From Clavibacter tessellarius (GTDB taxonomy: Bacteria > Actinomycetota > Actinomycetes > Actinomycetales > Microbacteriaceae), in NCBI RefSeq assembly GCF_001618005.1, contig NZ_LQXA01000018.1, positions 1 through 64,000 on the forward strand: a stretch of 64,000 nucleotides of DNA. Direction: 5' to 3'. Shown here piece after piece: positions 47,796-57,783 of this stretch; the stretch's first letter is position 1, and each line of letters opens with the position of its first letter. The notes beneath the pieces are model-generated. The model was not told where the DNA came from. It saw only the letters and a program-made list of their open reading frames with translations, and did not search any database. The translations under genes and the position numbers were made by a program.

Positions 47796-48599
47796 CTAGT
47801 TGTTGCCGCGCAGGATGGCGAACAGGCGGAGCAGCTCGACGTACAGCCACACGATGGTGACCACGAGGCCGAACGCCGCGGTCCAGCCGTAGCGACGCGG
47901 GGCGCCCGAGCGGACGCCGCGCTGGATGAAGTCGAAGTCGAGCACCAGCGAGTACGACGCGAGGATCACGACGAAGATGCCGAGGATCACGCCGAGCGGG
48001 ATGCCGAAGACGGGCTCGCTCCGGAGGCCGAACGCGCTGTTCGTGACGCCGAACGCCATGAGGGCGAAGTTCAGCACGGAGAACAGCAGGTAGCCGACCA
48101 TGGCGACCATGAAGATCTTCGTGGCCTTCTTCGACGCCCGGATCCTGCCGCTGCGGAACAGCAGCAGCACGGTGACGAAGACGGCCGCCGTGCCGAGGAC
48201 GGCCTGCGTGGCGACGCCGGGGTAGATGCCCTCGAAGACGCGCGAGATGCCGCCGACGAAGAGCCCCTCGAACGCCGCGTACGCGACGATGAGCGGGACG
48301 GACGGCTCCTTCTTGAAGGAGTTGACGAGGCCGAGCACGAGGCCGCCGATGGCACCGAGCATGGCGAGGGGGAGCGCGAGCGGGCCCGAGAGCCACGCGA
48401 CCGCGCCGAGGACGACGACGATGGCGAGCAGGCTGACCGTCTTGACGGTCGTGTCCTCGAAGGTCATGCGGTCGGTCTCGGAGGCCGTCGCGGACGGGCG
48501 GCTGTACAGCTCGTCGAGGCTCTCCGGGGTCACATCCCTCGTGGGCGTCGCACCTCGGCCGTTGAAGACCGGGTTGTTGGAGAACGTGGGGTTGGCCAT
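47796..48599 (-). CDS. Bax inhibitor-1/YccA-family membrane protein
   Basis: A 267-residue protein with about seven membrane helices after a hydrophilic N-terminus of some 50 residues (NPVFNGRGATPTRDVTPESL). The family features are the helices from VSLLAIVVVLGAVAWL onward and the C-terminal DFDFIQRGVRSGAPRRYGW-type loop, where acidic residues in relatives form a pH-sensitive calcium gate. Role in bacteria is uncertain. The 140 bases up to the divergent diesterase gene hold no other gene. Confidence 0.9.
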   Translation of the reverse strand: MANPTFSNNPVFNGRGATPTRDVTPESLDELYSRPSATASETDRMTFEDTTVKTVSLLAIVVVLGAVAWLSGPLALPLAMLGAIGGLVLGLVNSFKKEPSVPLIVAYAAFEGLFVGGISRVFEGIYPGVATQAVLGTAAVFVTVLLLFRSGRIRASKKATKIFMVAMVGYLLFSVLNFALMAFGVTNSAFGLRSEPVFGIPLGVILGIFVVILASYSLVLDFDFIQRGVRSGAPRRYGWTAAFGLVVTIVWLYVELLRLFAILRGNN

Positions 48600-48739
48600 G
48601 ATCCTTCTACTCTCGATGGTGGATGAACGTGATCGCTGTCAATTTAGCCGACCAGGCTGGGAAAGCACTCGCGCGGGCCCTGAATTTCCCCAGATGAGTA
48701 CGCGCCCGCCGTCCACCCGGCGCCTGTAGCGTGCGCGGC

Positions 48740-49804
48740 GTGCATCACGCCTCCCGCCCCCGCCCCCTCGTCATCGCCCATCGCGGAGCCAGCGGCTACC
48801 GCCCTGAGCACTCCGCCTCCGCCGTCCGGCTCGGCTTCGCCCAGGGCGCCGACGCGGTCGAGCCCGACCTCGTCGCGTCGTCGGACGGCGTGCTCGTCAT
48901 CCGCCACGAGAACGAGCTGTCCGGCACGACCGACGTCGCCGACCGTCCCGAGTTCGCCGACCGCCGCGCCACCCGCGTCGTCGACGGCGTCGAGCGCACC
49001 GGCTGGTTCACCGAGGACATGACGTGGGCCGAGATCCGCACGCTCCGCTGCCGCGAGCGGATCCCGGCCGTCCGCCCCGCGAGCGCCGCGCACGACGACG
49101 AGGAGACGGTGCTCTCGCTGCCCGACCTGCTGCGCATCATCGACCAGGAGTCCGCGCGCCGTGGCCGCCCGTTCGGGATGGTCGCCGAGATCAAGCACGC
49201 CACGCACTTCGCCGGCCTCGGGATGCCGCTCGACGAGCTGCTCGCCCGCGACCTCGAGGCCCACGGCTGGGCCTCGGACGCCTCGCGGCTCACCATCGAG
49301 TCGTTCGAGCGCGACGTGCTGCTGGGCGTGCGGGAGCGGGGGATCCGCGCCCGGCTCGTCTACCTCCTCGAGGGTCGCGGCGCCGCGATCGACGAGGTCG
49401 CGCGGCACGGCGACGACGCGATCACGTTCGACGCGCAGCTCACGGACGCCGGGCTGGCGGCGCTCGCCGCGGACGTCGACGGGATCAGCGTGGGCCTCGA
49501 GCGCATCTGCCCGGCGGCCGGCTTCGGCGGTGCCGGGAGCCCGGGCGACGCGCCCGTCTCGGACCTCGTCGACCGGGCGCACCGCGCGGGGCTCTCCGTC
49601 TTCACGTGGACGCTCCGGCCCGAGAACGCGTTCCTCCCCCGTCCCCTCCGCGGCGCCGGCGCGAAGTCGGACCACGGCGACCACCGCGCGTACTGGGGCC
49701 GCCTGCTGGACGCGGGCGTCGACGGCGTCTTCGCCGACCATCCCGACCTGGCGGTGCGGCTCGTGGCCGACCGCGCGGAAGCGGCGGGCGTGGCCGCCGG
49801 GTAG
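48740..49804 (+). CDS. Glycerophosphodiester phosphodiesterase family protein
   Basis: Hydrolyses glycerophosphodiesters to glycerol 3-phosphate and an alcohol. The 354-residue barrel shows the family start VIAHRGASGYRPEHS with both catalytic His/Arg positions, EPDLVASSDG with the metal-binding Glu/Asp, and the second His in IRHENEL. No signal peptide, so it is probably cytoplasmic. GTG at 48740 is chosen because TAGCGT (48727-48732) lies seven bases upstream, in place of an in-frame GTG at 48731 that overlaps that box. Confidence 0.9.
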   Translation: MHHASRPRPLVIAHRGASGYRPEHSASAVRLGFAQGADAVEPDLVASSDGVLVIRHENELSGTTDVADRPEFADRRATRVVDGVERTGWFTEDMTWAEIRTLRCRERIPAVRPASAAHDDEETVLSLPDLLRIIDQESARRGRPFGMVAEIKHATHFAGLGMPLDELLARDLEAHGWASDASRLTIESFERDVLLGVRERGIRARLVYLLEGRGAAIDEVARHGDDAITFDAQLTDAGLAALAADVDGISVGLERICPAAGFGGAGSPGDAPVSDLVDRAHRAGLSVFTWTLRPENAFLPRPLRGAGAKSDHGDHRAYWGRLLDAGVDGVFADHPDLAVRLVADRAEAAGVAAG

Positions 49805-49935
49805 GGGAGGCCCGCCCGGCGGCGCGCGAGGTGCCCGGCCGCGTCGTGAACCTGTCGTGTCGGCAGGACGCCCGACGACCGTCGGCGGCTGCGCCCGGAG
49901 GCCCGTCGGGGGCAGAGCCTAGGATCGAAGCCGAC

Positions 49936-52386
49936 ATGAGTGCCGACCCCGCAGCCGTTCCCGCCTCCCGCCCGCCGATCATCCTCGACGGTCGGCAGGG
50001 CGGCGTCGGCGGGCCGGGTGCACCCGCGGATCCGCTGCTGGAGGGGCTGAACCCGGAGCAGCGCGAGGCGGTCGTGTACCGGGGCCCCGCGCTGCTCATC
50101 GTGGCCGGCGCCGGCTCCGGCAAGACGCGCGTGCTCACCCACCGCATCGCGAGCCTCATCGAGTCGCGGGAGGCGTGGCCCAGCCAGATCCTCGCCATCA
50201 CGTTCACGAACAAGGCGGCGGCCGAGATGCGCGAGCGCGTCGAGTCGCTCCTCGGGCAGGCGTCCGAGGGCATGTGGATCTCGACCTTCCACTCCGCGTG
50301 CGTGCGGATCCTCCGCCGAGAGGCCGAGGCGTTCGGCTTCACCCAGAACTTCACGATCTACGACTCGGCCGACAGCCGGGTCCTCATCAAGCGGATCATC
50401 AAGCAGCTCGACGCGGACACGCTGGGCTTCACGGTCTCCTCGGTGTCCGGGCGCATCTCGAAGCTCAAGAACGAGCTCTCCGACGCGGACACGTTCGCGC
50501 GCACCGCGAACTTCAACGACCCGGCCGAGGCGATGTTCGTGGAGATCTTCCGGCAGTACACGCGCTCGCTCGCCGCGGCGAACGCCTTCGACTTCGACGA
50601 CCTCATCGGCCAGACCGTCTTCCTCTTCCGGGCGTTCCCCAAGGTCGCGGCGCTCTACCAGCGCCGCTTCCGCCACGTGCTCGTGGACGAGTACCAGGAC
50701 ACGAACCACGCGCAGTACTCGCTCATCCGCGAGCTCACGCGCGCCGTCGCCCCGGAGGACGTGCCCGTCGACACGCGCATGTCCACCAACGGCATGGGCG
50801 GCATCGACGGCGCCTCCCTCACGGTGGTGGGCGACAGCGACCAGTCGATCTACGCCTTCCGCGGCGCCGACATCCGCAACATCACCGAGTTCGAGCGCGA
50901 CTTCCCGCAGTCGAAGGTCGTGCTCCTCGAGCAGAACTACCGCTCGACGCAGAACATCCTCACCGCCGCCAACGCCGTGATCTCGAACAACTTCGACCGC
51001 AAGGACAAGAAGCTGTGGACGTCCATCGGCGACGGCGACAAGATCATCGGCTTCACCGGGTACTCGGGCCACGACGAGGCGCAGTTCGTGGCGGACGAGA
51101 TCCAGAAGCTGCACGAGGAGGGCACCGCGTACTCCGAGATCGCGGTGTTCTACCGCACGAACGCGCAGACCCGGGCGCTCGAGGAGATCCTGATCCGCTC
51201 CGCCGTGCCGTACCGGATCATGGGCGGCACGAAGTTCTACGAGCGGGCCGAGATCAAGGACGCCATGGCCTACCTGATCGCGGTGGCCAACCCCGCCGAC
51301 GTGCTGGCGCTCCGCCGGATACTCAACACCCCGAAGCGCGGCGTCGGCCCGGCGACGGAGACGGCGCTCGCGAACTTCGCCGAGGCGCACGGCGTGACCT
51401 TCCGCGAGGCCATGCGCCGTGCGTCCGAGCTGGGGCTCGGACCCAAGGTGACGCAGGCCATCCTGACGCTCTCGCGGATGCTCGACGAGGTCGCCCTCCT
51501 CCTCGACCCGGAACGACCGGAGGGCCGCACCTCCGTCGGCGACCTCGTCACGACCCTCCTCGAGAGGAGCGGGCTGGTGCAGGCGCTGCGCGCGAGCAAG
51601 GACGCGCAGGACGAGGCGCGCGCCGAGAACGTCGAGGAGCTCGTCGCCGTCACGAAGGAGTTCTCGCGGAACAACCCGGAGGGCCAGCTGGTGGACTTCC
51701 TCACGGAGGTCTCCCTGGTGGCCGCCGCGGACGAGCTCGACGACTCGAGCGGCACGGTGTCGCTGATGACGCTGCACACCGCGAAGGGCCTCGAGTACGA
51801 CTCCGTGTTCCTCACGGGCGTCGAGGAGGACCTGCTCCCGCACCGCATGTCGGCCAACGAGCCGGGCGGACCGGCTGAGGAACGGCGACTGTTCTACGTG
51901 GGCATCACCCGCGCCCGCCGTCGGCTCTTCATCTCCCTCGCCATGACCCGCGCCCAGTTCGGCGAGGTCAACGTGGCGATGCCGAGCCGGTACCTGCAGG
52001 AGATCCCCGCCGAGCTCATCGACTGGAAGCAGTCGCCCGGCATGGCGACGTCGCGCGGCGGCACGCAGCCCCGGGCCCTGAACGCGCGCCGCGAGGGCGG
52101 CGGGTACGGCGGCCGGTCCCGGTCCTCGAGCGGCTTCGAGGATCCTGCCCTGCCGCCGCCTCCCCGCCCGAAGACGCAGTGGGCCAACACGGTCACCGGC
52201 CAGGTGCGCGACAACGGCGACCTCGAGCTCGCATTCGGCGACCGGATCCGCCACACCGACTTCGGCGACGGGCGCGTCACCGGCGTGACCGGCGAGGGGC
52301 GCAAGCGCATAGCCGAGGTGCAGTTCGACGGGCCGGCCGGCCGGAAGCGCCTGCTCATCAAGATCGCGCCCATCGAGAAGCTCTAG
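49936..52386 (+). CDS. pcrA: UvrD/PcrA-type DNA helicase
   Basis: A superfamily I 3'-5' helicase for repair and replication. The 816-residue protein has Walker A GAGSGKTR near residue 60, ITFTNKAAAEMRERV, DEYQDTN, GDSDQSIYAFRGAD, QNYRSTQNIL and LMTLHTAKGLE. The C-terminal tail binds RNA polymerase in relatives (HTDFGDGRVTGVTGEGRKRI). TAGGAT (49920-49925) lies ten bases before the ATG. The coding end overlaps the convergent surface-protein gene by 29 bases. Confidence 0.95.
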   Translation: MSADPAAVPASRPPIILDGRQGGVGGPGAPADPLLEGLNPEQREAVVYRGPALLIVAGAGSGKTRVLTHRIASLIESREAWPSQILAITFTNKAAAEMRERVESLLGQASEGMWISTFHSACVRILRREAEAFGFTQNFTIYDSADSRVLIKRIIKQLDADTLGFTVSSVSGRISKLKNELSDADTFARTANFNDPAEAMFVEIFRQYTRSLAAANAFDFDDLIGQTVFLFRAFPKVAALYQRRFRHVLVDEYQDTNHAQYSLIRELTRAVAPEDVPVDTRMSTNGMGGIDGASLTVVGDSDQSIYAFRGADIRNITEFERDFPQSKVVLLEQNYRSTQNILTAANAVISNNFDRKDKKLWTSIGDGDKIIGFTGYSGHDEAQFVADEIQKLHEEGTAYSEIAVFYRTNAQTRALEEILIRSAVPYRIMGGTKFYERAEIKDAMAYLIAVANPADVLALRRILNTPKRGVGPATETALANFAEAHGVTFREAMRRASELGLGPKVTQAILTLSRMLDEVALLLDPERPEGRTSVGDLVTTLLERSGLVQALRASKDAQDEARAENVEELVAVTKEFSRNNPEGQLVDFLTEVSLVAAADELDDSSGTVSLMTLHTAKGLEYDSVFLTGVEEDLLPHRMSANEPGGPAEERRLFYVGITRARRRLFISLAMTRAQFGEVNVAMPSRYLQEIPAELIDWKQSPGMATSRGGTQPRALNARREGGGYGGRSRSSSGFEDPALPPPPRPKTQWANTVTGQVRDNGDLELAFGDRIRHTDFGDGRVTGVTGEGRKRIAEVQFDGPAGRKRLLIKIAPIEKL

Positions 52387-54355
52387 CCGAGGCGCGGCGT
52401 CGGCCGGTGCGTCCCAGACCGACCCCGGCGGCGCCGAGCAGGCCGAGGACCGATGCGCCGATCGCGAGCTGCGGCGCCGACCATCGCATGGGCGCGGTGA
52501 TGCCGGGCGCTCCGCCCGTCATGGCGAGCTCGTGCCGTGCCGGGGGCGTGACCTGCGCCACCGGGGGAGGCGGGCTCGCGTGGAAGGTCTCGCTCGCGTG
52601 CGCCACCATGTCCGAGAAGGGCGCGACCGCCGCCCCGTCCGCGTCGGACGCGGGCCGTCCGGGGCTGTCCAGCACGGCGACGTACCAGCCAGGAGCGTCG
52701 ACCGGGATGCATGGCGTGGCCATGTCGCCGTCGTCGGTGAGCGTCACCTCGGCGGATCGACCGGTCGCCCCGGCGAGGTCGCTCGGGGAGACGGGCGCAC
52801 CATCGGTCGGCGTCGAGGCGAAGGGGCCCGCGAGGCGCACCCGCACCGGCACCGGCCCCGTGCCGGCGAACGAGGTGACGTGCAGGGTGTCGGTCTGGCA
52901 GGCGCCCGCGAGGACCTCCTGCGCGGCCACGGTCGTGTCGATGGTCGGGGGATGCGGGACCTGCGTCGTCTCGAGGGCGGATCCGAACGTCGAGCGCCAC
53001 GGGAGCACCCGCGACCGGCCGTCGGCCACGGACGTGTCCTCCGGGGCGATGGACGTCACCCACGTGTAGTAACCGCCCGACGGCAGCGTGCACGGGGGCG
53101 TGACGTAGTCGCCGGGGCCGTGGTCGACGAGGGTCGCGACCCGGCAGACCTCCGGCGCGTCGACGGGGACGTCGTCGCGTTCGGGGCCCACCTGCTCGGG
53201 GAAGGGGCCGAGCAGTCGGCTGCGGACGACGACGGGCACCGGACGCAGGCCGCCATCGGGCCGCCGGGTCGTTCCCCAGCCGGCGGACACCGGCGTCGAT
53301 CCCGCGGCGGGGTCCGCCGTGACGTGGAGGGCGTCCGTGACGACGTCACCCGCATGCGCGACGGCCGAGGACGCATGGGTCTCGACGCGCGGCGCGAAGG
53401 GCAGCGGGTTCGGGGTCGTCGCCTCCGCCTCCGCGTCCGCCCTCGCGTCCGCCGGACGGGCGAGGACGAGCCCCTGCGAGGCGCCGCCGTCGCCGACGAC
53501 GTCGAGCGCGTCTCCGTACGGGAGGTCGGCGAAGACGACGCGCGCGTGCACGTGCAGGGTCGGATCCGACCCGGTGGCGCGGATGGCCGTGTCCACGCCG
53601 TCCGCCACCCGTGCCGTCGTGCTCCCGTCGGCGAAGGTCGCCCCCTCGAGCTGGACCGTGCCGGTCCGCGTGCCGGCGGGGACGGACGCCGGACCCGTCG
53701 CCAGGAAGTCGGCGCGCAGGTCGACGCGGACGGTCCCGCGACCATCGTCGCCGAGGACCGCGCTCGCCGCAGCCGTGACCGAGCGCGACGCCCCCGCTGC
53801 CGAGTCGGTCTCGGCGAGCATCTCCCGTGCGCGCGCCTCCACGACGCCGGCTCGATCGCCCGCCCGTGCCGCGTACCACCCGAGATCGTGCCCGCCGAGC
53901 CCGGTGATGCTCCAGGTGGCGAGCTGGCCGGCGGCCGCGGTGTCCGGATCGGAGGATCCGGCCCACTCGCGCGCGATGTAGGCGAGCCGGGCACGGTCGT
54001 CCGCCGAGCGGCCCGCGTCGTCGACGGGCGCGTAGGCGTGCCCGGGCGGCGCGGCGAGCCCGACGTCGATGCAGAATCCCAGGCGGCCGTCGTCGAGCCG
54101 GTACGAACCCAGCCACCTCCCGTCGCCCGGGGACGAGTACCCGATGCCGTGCGAGACGGCCGTGAGGGCTTGCGCGGACGGGACGGCGCTCGCCGCGATC
54201 CCGAGGGCGAGCCCGATCCCGACGGCCGCCGAGACGAGGCGCCCCGCGCGCGATCGACTCGGCCGGTGCGTCGTCGCGGGGCCGGGGCCGGGGCCGGGGC
54301 CGGGGCCGGGGGCAGCGGAGGCGGAGCTGGCAGAAGCGGAGCGAATGCGTGTCAT
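52358..54355 (-). CDS. Sortase-anchored thioester-domain-like surface protein
   Basis: A 665-residue exported protein. A Pro-Gly repeat (residues 16-26) and basic stretch precede the signal segment (about 40-63, ending SAQA). Residues 70-155 resemble adhesin thioester domains: Cys95 in LGFCIDVG and Gln144 in AAGQLATW could form the internal thioester. Long beta-rich repeats follow. The C-terminus has LAMTG, a hydrophobic helix (IGASVLGLLGAAGVGL) and Arg-rich tail, the LAxTG sortase signal. GGAG lies upstream of the ATG. The stop falls inside the convergent helicase gene. The thioester assignment is by eye. Confidence 0.75.
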   Translation of the reverse strand: MTRIRSASASSASAAPGPGPGPGPGPATTHRPSRSRAGRLVSAAVGIGLALGIAASAVPSAQALTAVSHGIGYSSPGDGRWLGSYRLDDGRLGFCIDVGLAAPPGHAYAPVDDAGRSADDRARLAYIAREWAGSSDPDTAAAGQLATWSITGLGGHDLGWYAARAGDRAGVVEARAREMLAETDSAAGASRSVTAAASAVLGDDGRGTVRVDLRADFLATGPASVPAGTRTGTVQLEGATFADGSTTARVADGVDTAIRATGSDPTLHVHARVVFADLPYGDALDVVGDGGASQGLVLARPADARADAEAEATTPNPLPFAPRVETHASSAVAHAGDVVTDALHVTADPAAGSTPVSAGWGTTRRPDGGLRPVPVVVRSRLLGPFPEQVGPERDDVPVDAPEVCRVATLVDHGPGDYVTPPCTLPSGGYYTWVTSIAPEDTSVADGRSRVLPWRSTFGSALETTQVPHPPTIDTTVAAQEVLAGACQTDTLHVTSFAGTGPVPVRVRLAGPFASTPTDGAPVSPSDLAGATGRSAEVTLTDDGDMATPCIPVDAPGWYVAVLDSPGRPASDADGAAVAPFSDMVAHASETFHASPPPPVAQVTPPARHELAMTGGAPGITAPMRWSAPQLAIGASVLGLLGAAGVGLGRTGRRRASARASRWARS
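54278..54312. repeat. GGGGCC hexanucleotide tandem repeat
   Basis: About five copies of GGGGCC lie in the 5' part of the surface-protein gene, read on the minus strand as Pro-Gly. Six-base units change length without breaking the frame. Confidence 0.75.
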
Positions 54356-54472
54356 GGCCGGATGGTGCTCCGGACCGATCCGCCGGACGTCGCGCAAGGC
54401 CCGCATCGGGGACGTCGGGCGGCGTCCGGTGCCTGTGCAGGAGGCGCGGCGCACGGCCGATCGCGCGTCCGG

Positions 54473-55294
54473 CTACCCGGCTTCCCGTCGCGCGTACCGC
54501 CGCGTGACCACGGTGCGCGGCGCCTCCCGCACGCATCGCGGCATCCGCCGGTACGGCACCAGGATCGCGCTGATCGCGCGCGTCGCCCGTCGCTCGAGGC
54601 GCGCATCCCAGCGCAGGCCGAAGCCCGCTCGGATCCGCGGCGGAAGCAGCGCCGCGGTCATGAGCGCCGCCAGGGGCATGATGCTCCGGAGCCACATCGG
54701 GCCGTCGCCTCCTCGCAGGAGCGCCCGCGCGATCCGGCGTGCGTCCGCGGTCGGCTCGAGGATCGCGACCCGCTCCTCCCAGTAGGCGCGGAACGCCGCG
54801 CGATCCGGCGGCCACCGCCCTTCGGGCACCTGGAGGGCGGTGCCCAGCACGGCGTACTGGCGGTAGACGCGGTCGGCCACCTCGTCCGGCAGGGGTCCGA
54901 AGGCGATCTCGAACATCGTCACCGCGCTGTCGTAGATCGTCGCCGCCACCCACAGCTGCAGGTCGGGGTCGTAGGCGGAGTAGGCCGGGGCCGATCCGTC
55001 GGCGGCGGGGGCGTCGGACCGCACCGGCGCGTGCGCGCGGCCGACGATGCGCCGGGCCCGGGCGACCTCGGCCGGCGACCCGAAGACGACCGCGTACACG
55101 TAGCCGAGCGTGCCCTCGAGGCGGTCGAGCGGCCGGGACGCGAAGTCGCTGTGCTCCGCGACGCCGCGCGCGACCGCCGGATCGGCGATCTGCAGCAGGA
55201 TCGCGCGGCCCCCCGCGGCGAGCAGGATGCCCTCGCCCGCGATGTCGCGGATGGACCCGCCGCGCCTCCGGGCGGGGTGGGTCCTCGGGCTCAT
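54473..55294 (-). CDS. Oxygenase MpaB-like (DUF2236) family protein
   Basis: A 273-residue protein with the DUF2236 pattern: GGRAILLQIADPAVARGVAEHS near the start with the conserved His, RPLDRLEGTLGYVYAVVFG, then WVAATIYDSAVTMFE. Family members include latex-clearing and MpaB-type haem oxygenases; the physiological substrate is not predictable here. GGAGGG lies just before the ATG. It is a stand-alone gene on the minus strand, divergent from sucC. Confidence 0.82.
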   Translation of the reverse strand: MSPRTHPARRRGGSIRDIAGEGILLAAGGRAILLQIADPAVARGVAEHSDFASRPLDRLEGTLGYVYAVVFGSPAEVARARRIVGRAHAPVRSDAPAADGSAPAYSAYDPDLQLWVAATIYDSAVTMFEIAFGPLPDEVADRVYRQYAVLGTALQVPEGRWPPDRAAFRAYWEERVAILEPTADARRIARALLRGGDGPMWLRSIMPLAALMTAALLPPRIRAGFGLRWDARLERRATRAISAILVPYRRMPRCVREAPRTVVTRRYARREAG

Positions 55295-55368
55295 CCCTCC
55301 AGTCTCCCTCCACAGGTGCCGTCGCCGCACGGCTCCCGCCGACCCGGGTCGGCCGACCCGTGACCCGA

Positions 55369-55374
55369 TAGGCT
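55369..55374 (+). promoter_or_regulatory. Possible -10 box for sucCD
   Basis: TAGGCT lies in the 228-base gap before sucC. No good -35 is seen 17 bases upstream. If used, the leader would be about 140 bases. Confidence 0.3.
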
Positions 55375-55522
55375 CTCCACGGTCGTCGACGCGGCGGGCC
55401 GGCCCCTCCGGGCGGTCAGCACGCGGGCCGACCAGCCGCAACACACCGGGTGCCGCCACCAGACGGTCGTGGCACCGCAGCCTCGAACGACGCACGTACC
55501 GCCTGGCGCGGGTGCGGATGGG

Positions 55523-56695
55523 ATGACACGCGTGGATCTTTTCGAATACCAGGCCAGGGACCTCTTCGAGTCCTACGGCGTCCCGGTCCTCCCGGGGATC
55601 GTCGCCGACACCGCCGAGGAGGTGCGCGCCGCGGCGGAGAAGCTCGGCGGCACCGTGGTCGTGAAGGCGCAGGTGAAGACCGGCGGCCGAGGCAAGGCCG
55701 GCGGCGTCAAGGTCGCCCAGAGCGCCGACGCGGCGTTCGAGGCGGCCAAGGGCATCCTCGGCCTCGACATCAAGGGGCACACCGTGCACCGCGTGATGGT
55801 CGCGGCGGGCGCCCGCATCTCGCAGGAGTTCTACTTCTCGATCCTCCTCGACCGCGCCGAGCGCTCCTACCTCTGCCTCGCCAGCTACGAGGGCGGCATG
55901 GAGATCGAGGAGCTCGCGGTCACTCGGCCCGAGGCCCTCGCCCGCATCGAGATCGACCCGGTCGCCGGCATCGACGCCGCCAAGGCCGAGGAGATCGCCC
56001 GCGCCGCCTCCTTCCCCGAGGAGCTCATCGCCAAGGTCGCGCCCGTCTTCGAGCGCCTCTGGTGGGTCTACCGCGACGAGGACGCGACGCTCGTCGAGGT
56101 CAACCCGCTCGTGCTCACCGAGTCGGGCGACATCATCGCGCTCGACGGCAAGGTCACCCTCGACGAGAACGCCGGCTTCCGCCACGAGGGCCACGCGGCG
56201 CTCGAGGACGCGGCCGCCGCCGACCCGCTCGAGGCGAAGGCCAAGGAGTCGGACCTCAACTACGTGAAGCTCGACGGCCAGGTCGGCATCATCGGCAACG
56301 GCGCGGGACTCGTCATGTCCACGCTCGACGTCGTCAGCTACGCGGGGGAGAAGCACGGCGGCGTGCGGCCCGCGAACTTCCTCGACATCGGCGGCGGAGC
56401 GTCGGCCGAGGTCATGGCCGCCGGTCTCGACGTCATCCTCGGGGACGAGCAGGTCACCAGCGTCTTCGTCAACGTGTTCGGCGGCATCACGTCGTGCGAC
56501 GCGGTCGCGAACGGCATCGTCGGCGCGCTCGACAAGCTGGGCGACGCCGCCACCAAGCCGCTCGTCGTCCGCCTCGACGGCAACAACGTCGAGGAGGGCC
56601 GCCGCATCCTCGAGGAGCGCGCGCACCCCCTCGTCACCGTCGTCGGCACGATGGACGAGGCGGCCGACAAGGCCGCCGAGCTGGCCTCCGCTTAA
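55523..56695 (+). CDS. sucC: Succinyl-CoA synthetase beta subunit
   Basis: With SucD it interconverts succinyl-CoA and succinate in the TCA cycle with substrate-level phosphorylation. The 390-residue protein has [19 protein letters not shown] at the start, an ATP-grasp fold ([18 protein letters not shown]) and [11 protein letters not shown] near the end. ATG at 55523 is used; GTG at 55532 would give the exact family start DLFEYQ and is equally possible. sucD follows 27 bases later. Confidence 0.96.
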   Translation: MTRVDLFEYQARDLFESYGVPVLPGIVADTAEEVRAAAEKLGGTVVVKAQVKTGGRGKAGGVKVAQSADAAFEAAKGILGLDIKGHTVHRVMVAAGARISQEFYFSILLDRAERSYLCLASYEGGMEIEELAVTRPEALARIEIDPVAGIDAAKAEEIARAASFPEELIAKVAPVFERLWWVYRDEDATLVEVNPLVLTESGDIIALDGKVTLDENAGFRHEGHAALEDAAAADPLEAKAKESDLNYVKLDGQVGIIGNGAGLVMSTLDVVSYAGEKHGGVRPANFLDIGGGASAEVMAAGLDVILGDEQVTSVFVNVFGGITSCDAVANGIVGALDKLGDAATKPLVVRLDGNNVEEGRRILEERAHPLVTVVGTMDEAADKAAELASA

Positions 56696-56722
56696 CTCCC
56701 GAGAGAGAACAGGAACAGATAG

Positions 56723-57610
56723 ATGTCGATTCTTCTCGACGAGAACAGCAAGATCATCGTCCAGGGCCTCACGGGCTCCGAGGGCACCAAGCACGCGGGC
56801 CGCATGCTCGCGTCCGGCAGCAAGGTCGTGGGCGGCGTCAACCCGCGCAAGGCCGGCAGCACCGTCACCATCGAGGGCGTCGAGCTCCCGATCTTCGGCT
56901 CGGTCGCCGAGGCCATGGCGGAGACGGGTGCCGACGTGTCCGTCATCTTCGTGCCGCCGGCGTTCGCCAAGAGCGCCGTGGTGGAGGCGATCGACGCCGC
57001 CATCCCGCTCGCGGTCGTCATCACCGAGGGCATCCCGGTCAAGGACTCCGCGGAGTTCTGGTCGCACGCCAAGAGCACGGGCGGGAAGACGCGCATCGTC
57101 GGCCCGAACTGCCCCGGCATCATCAGCCCCGGCAAGTCGAACGCCGGCATCATCCCGGCGACCATCACCGAGGCCGGCCCCATCGGCCTCGTCTCCAAGT
57201 CGGGCACGCTGACCTACCAGATGATGTTCGAGCTGCGCGACCTGGGCATCTCGACCGCCATCGGCATCGGCGGCGACCCGATCATCGGCACGACGCACAT
57301 CGACGCCCTCGAGGCGTTCGAGGCCGACCCGGAGACGCGCGCCATCGTCATGATCGGCGAGATCGGCGGCGACGCCGAGGAGCGCGCGGCCGAGTACATC
57401 AAGGCGCACGTCACCAAGCCGGTCGTCGCGTACGTCGCGGGCTTCACCGCCCCCGAGGGCAAGACCATGGGCCACGCCGGCGCCATCGTCTCCGGCGGGA
57501 GCGGCACGGCGCAGGGCAAGAAGGAGGCCCTGGAGGCCTCCGGCGTGAAGGTCGGCAAGACGCCGACCGAGACCGCCAACCTCCTCCGCGAGGTCTTCGC
57601 CGCGCTGTAG
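56723..57610 (+). CDS. sucD: Succinyl-CoA synthetase alpha subunit
   Basis: The alpha subunit binds CoA and carries the phosphohistidine. The 295-residue protein has the N-terminal CoA-binding Rossmann fold ([19 protein letters not shown]), and the active histidine lies in [25 protein letters not shown] precedes the ATG. Terminated by a long stem 23 bases after the stop. Confidence 0.97.
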   Translation: MSILLDENSKIIVQGLTGSEGTKHAGRMLASGSKVVGGVNPRKAGSTVTIEGVELPIFGSVAEAMAETGADVSVIFVPPAFAKSAVVEAIDAAIPLAVVITEGIPVKDSAEFWSHAKSTGGKTRIVGPNCPGIISPGKSNAGIIPATITEAGPIGLVSKSGTLTYQMMFELRDLGISTAIGIGGDPIIGTTHIDALEAFEADPETRAIVMIGEIGGDAEERAAEYIKAHVTKPVVAYVAGFTAPEGKTMGHAGAIVSGGSGTAQGKKEALEASGVKVGKTPTETANLLREVFAAL

Positions 57611-57633
57611 ACGCAGGATCCGCCACCCCGGCG

Positions 57634-57675
57634 ACGACGACGGCCCGCATCCACCCGGATGCGGGCCGTCGTCGT
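57634..57675 (+). terminator. Terminator after sucCD
   Basis: A perfect 19-bp stem (57634-57652 with 57657-57675) with a four-base ACCC loop. Confidence 0.85.
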
Positions 57676-57783
57676 GCAGCGCCGGTGCGGCCTCCTCCTC
57701 CCCAGCCGGTCGGAGCGCGCCTTCCCCGGCGCGCCCGCCGGCCGACGGGGCACGCAGGGGGCGGCCGGTAGGGTCGTCGAGGC

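Noticed and set aside
54278-54312. Phase-variation switch at the GGGGCC repeat
   Set aside because: Six-base units keep the frame, so on/off switching by slippage is not possible; only length variation remains.
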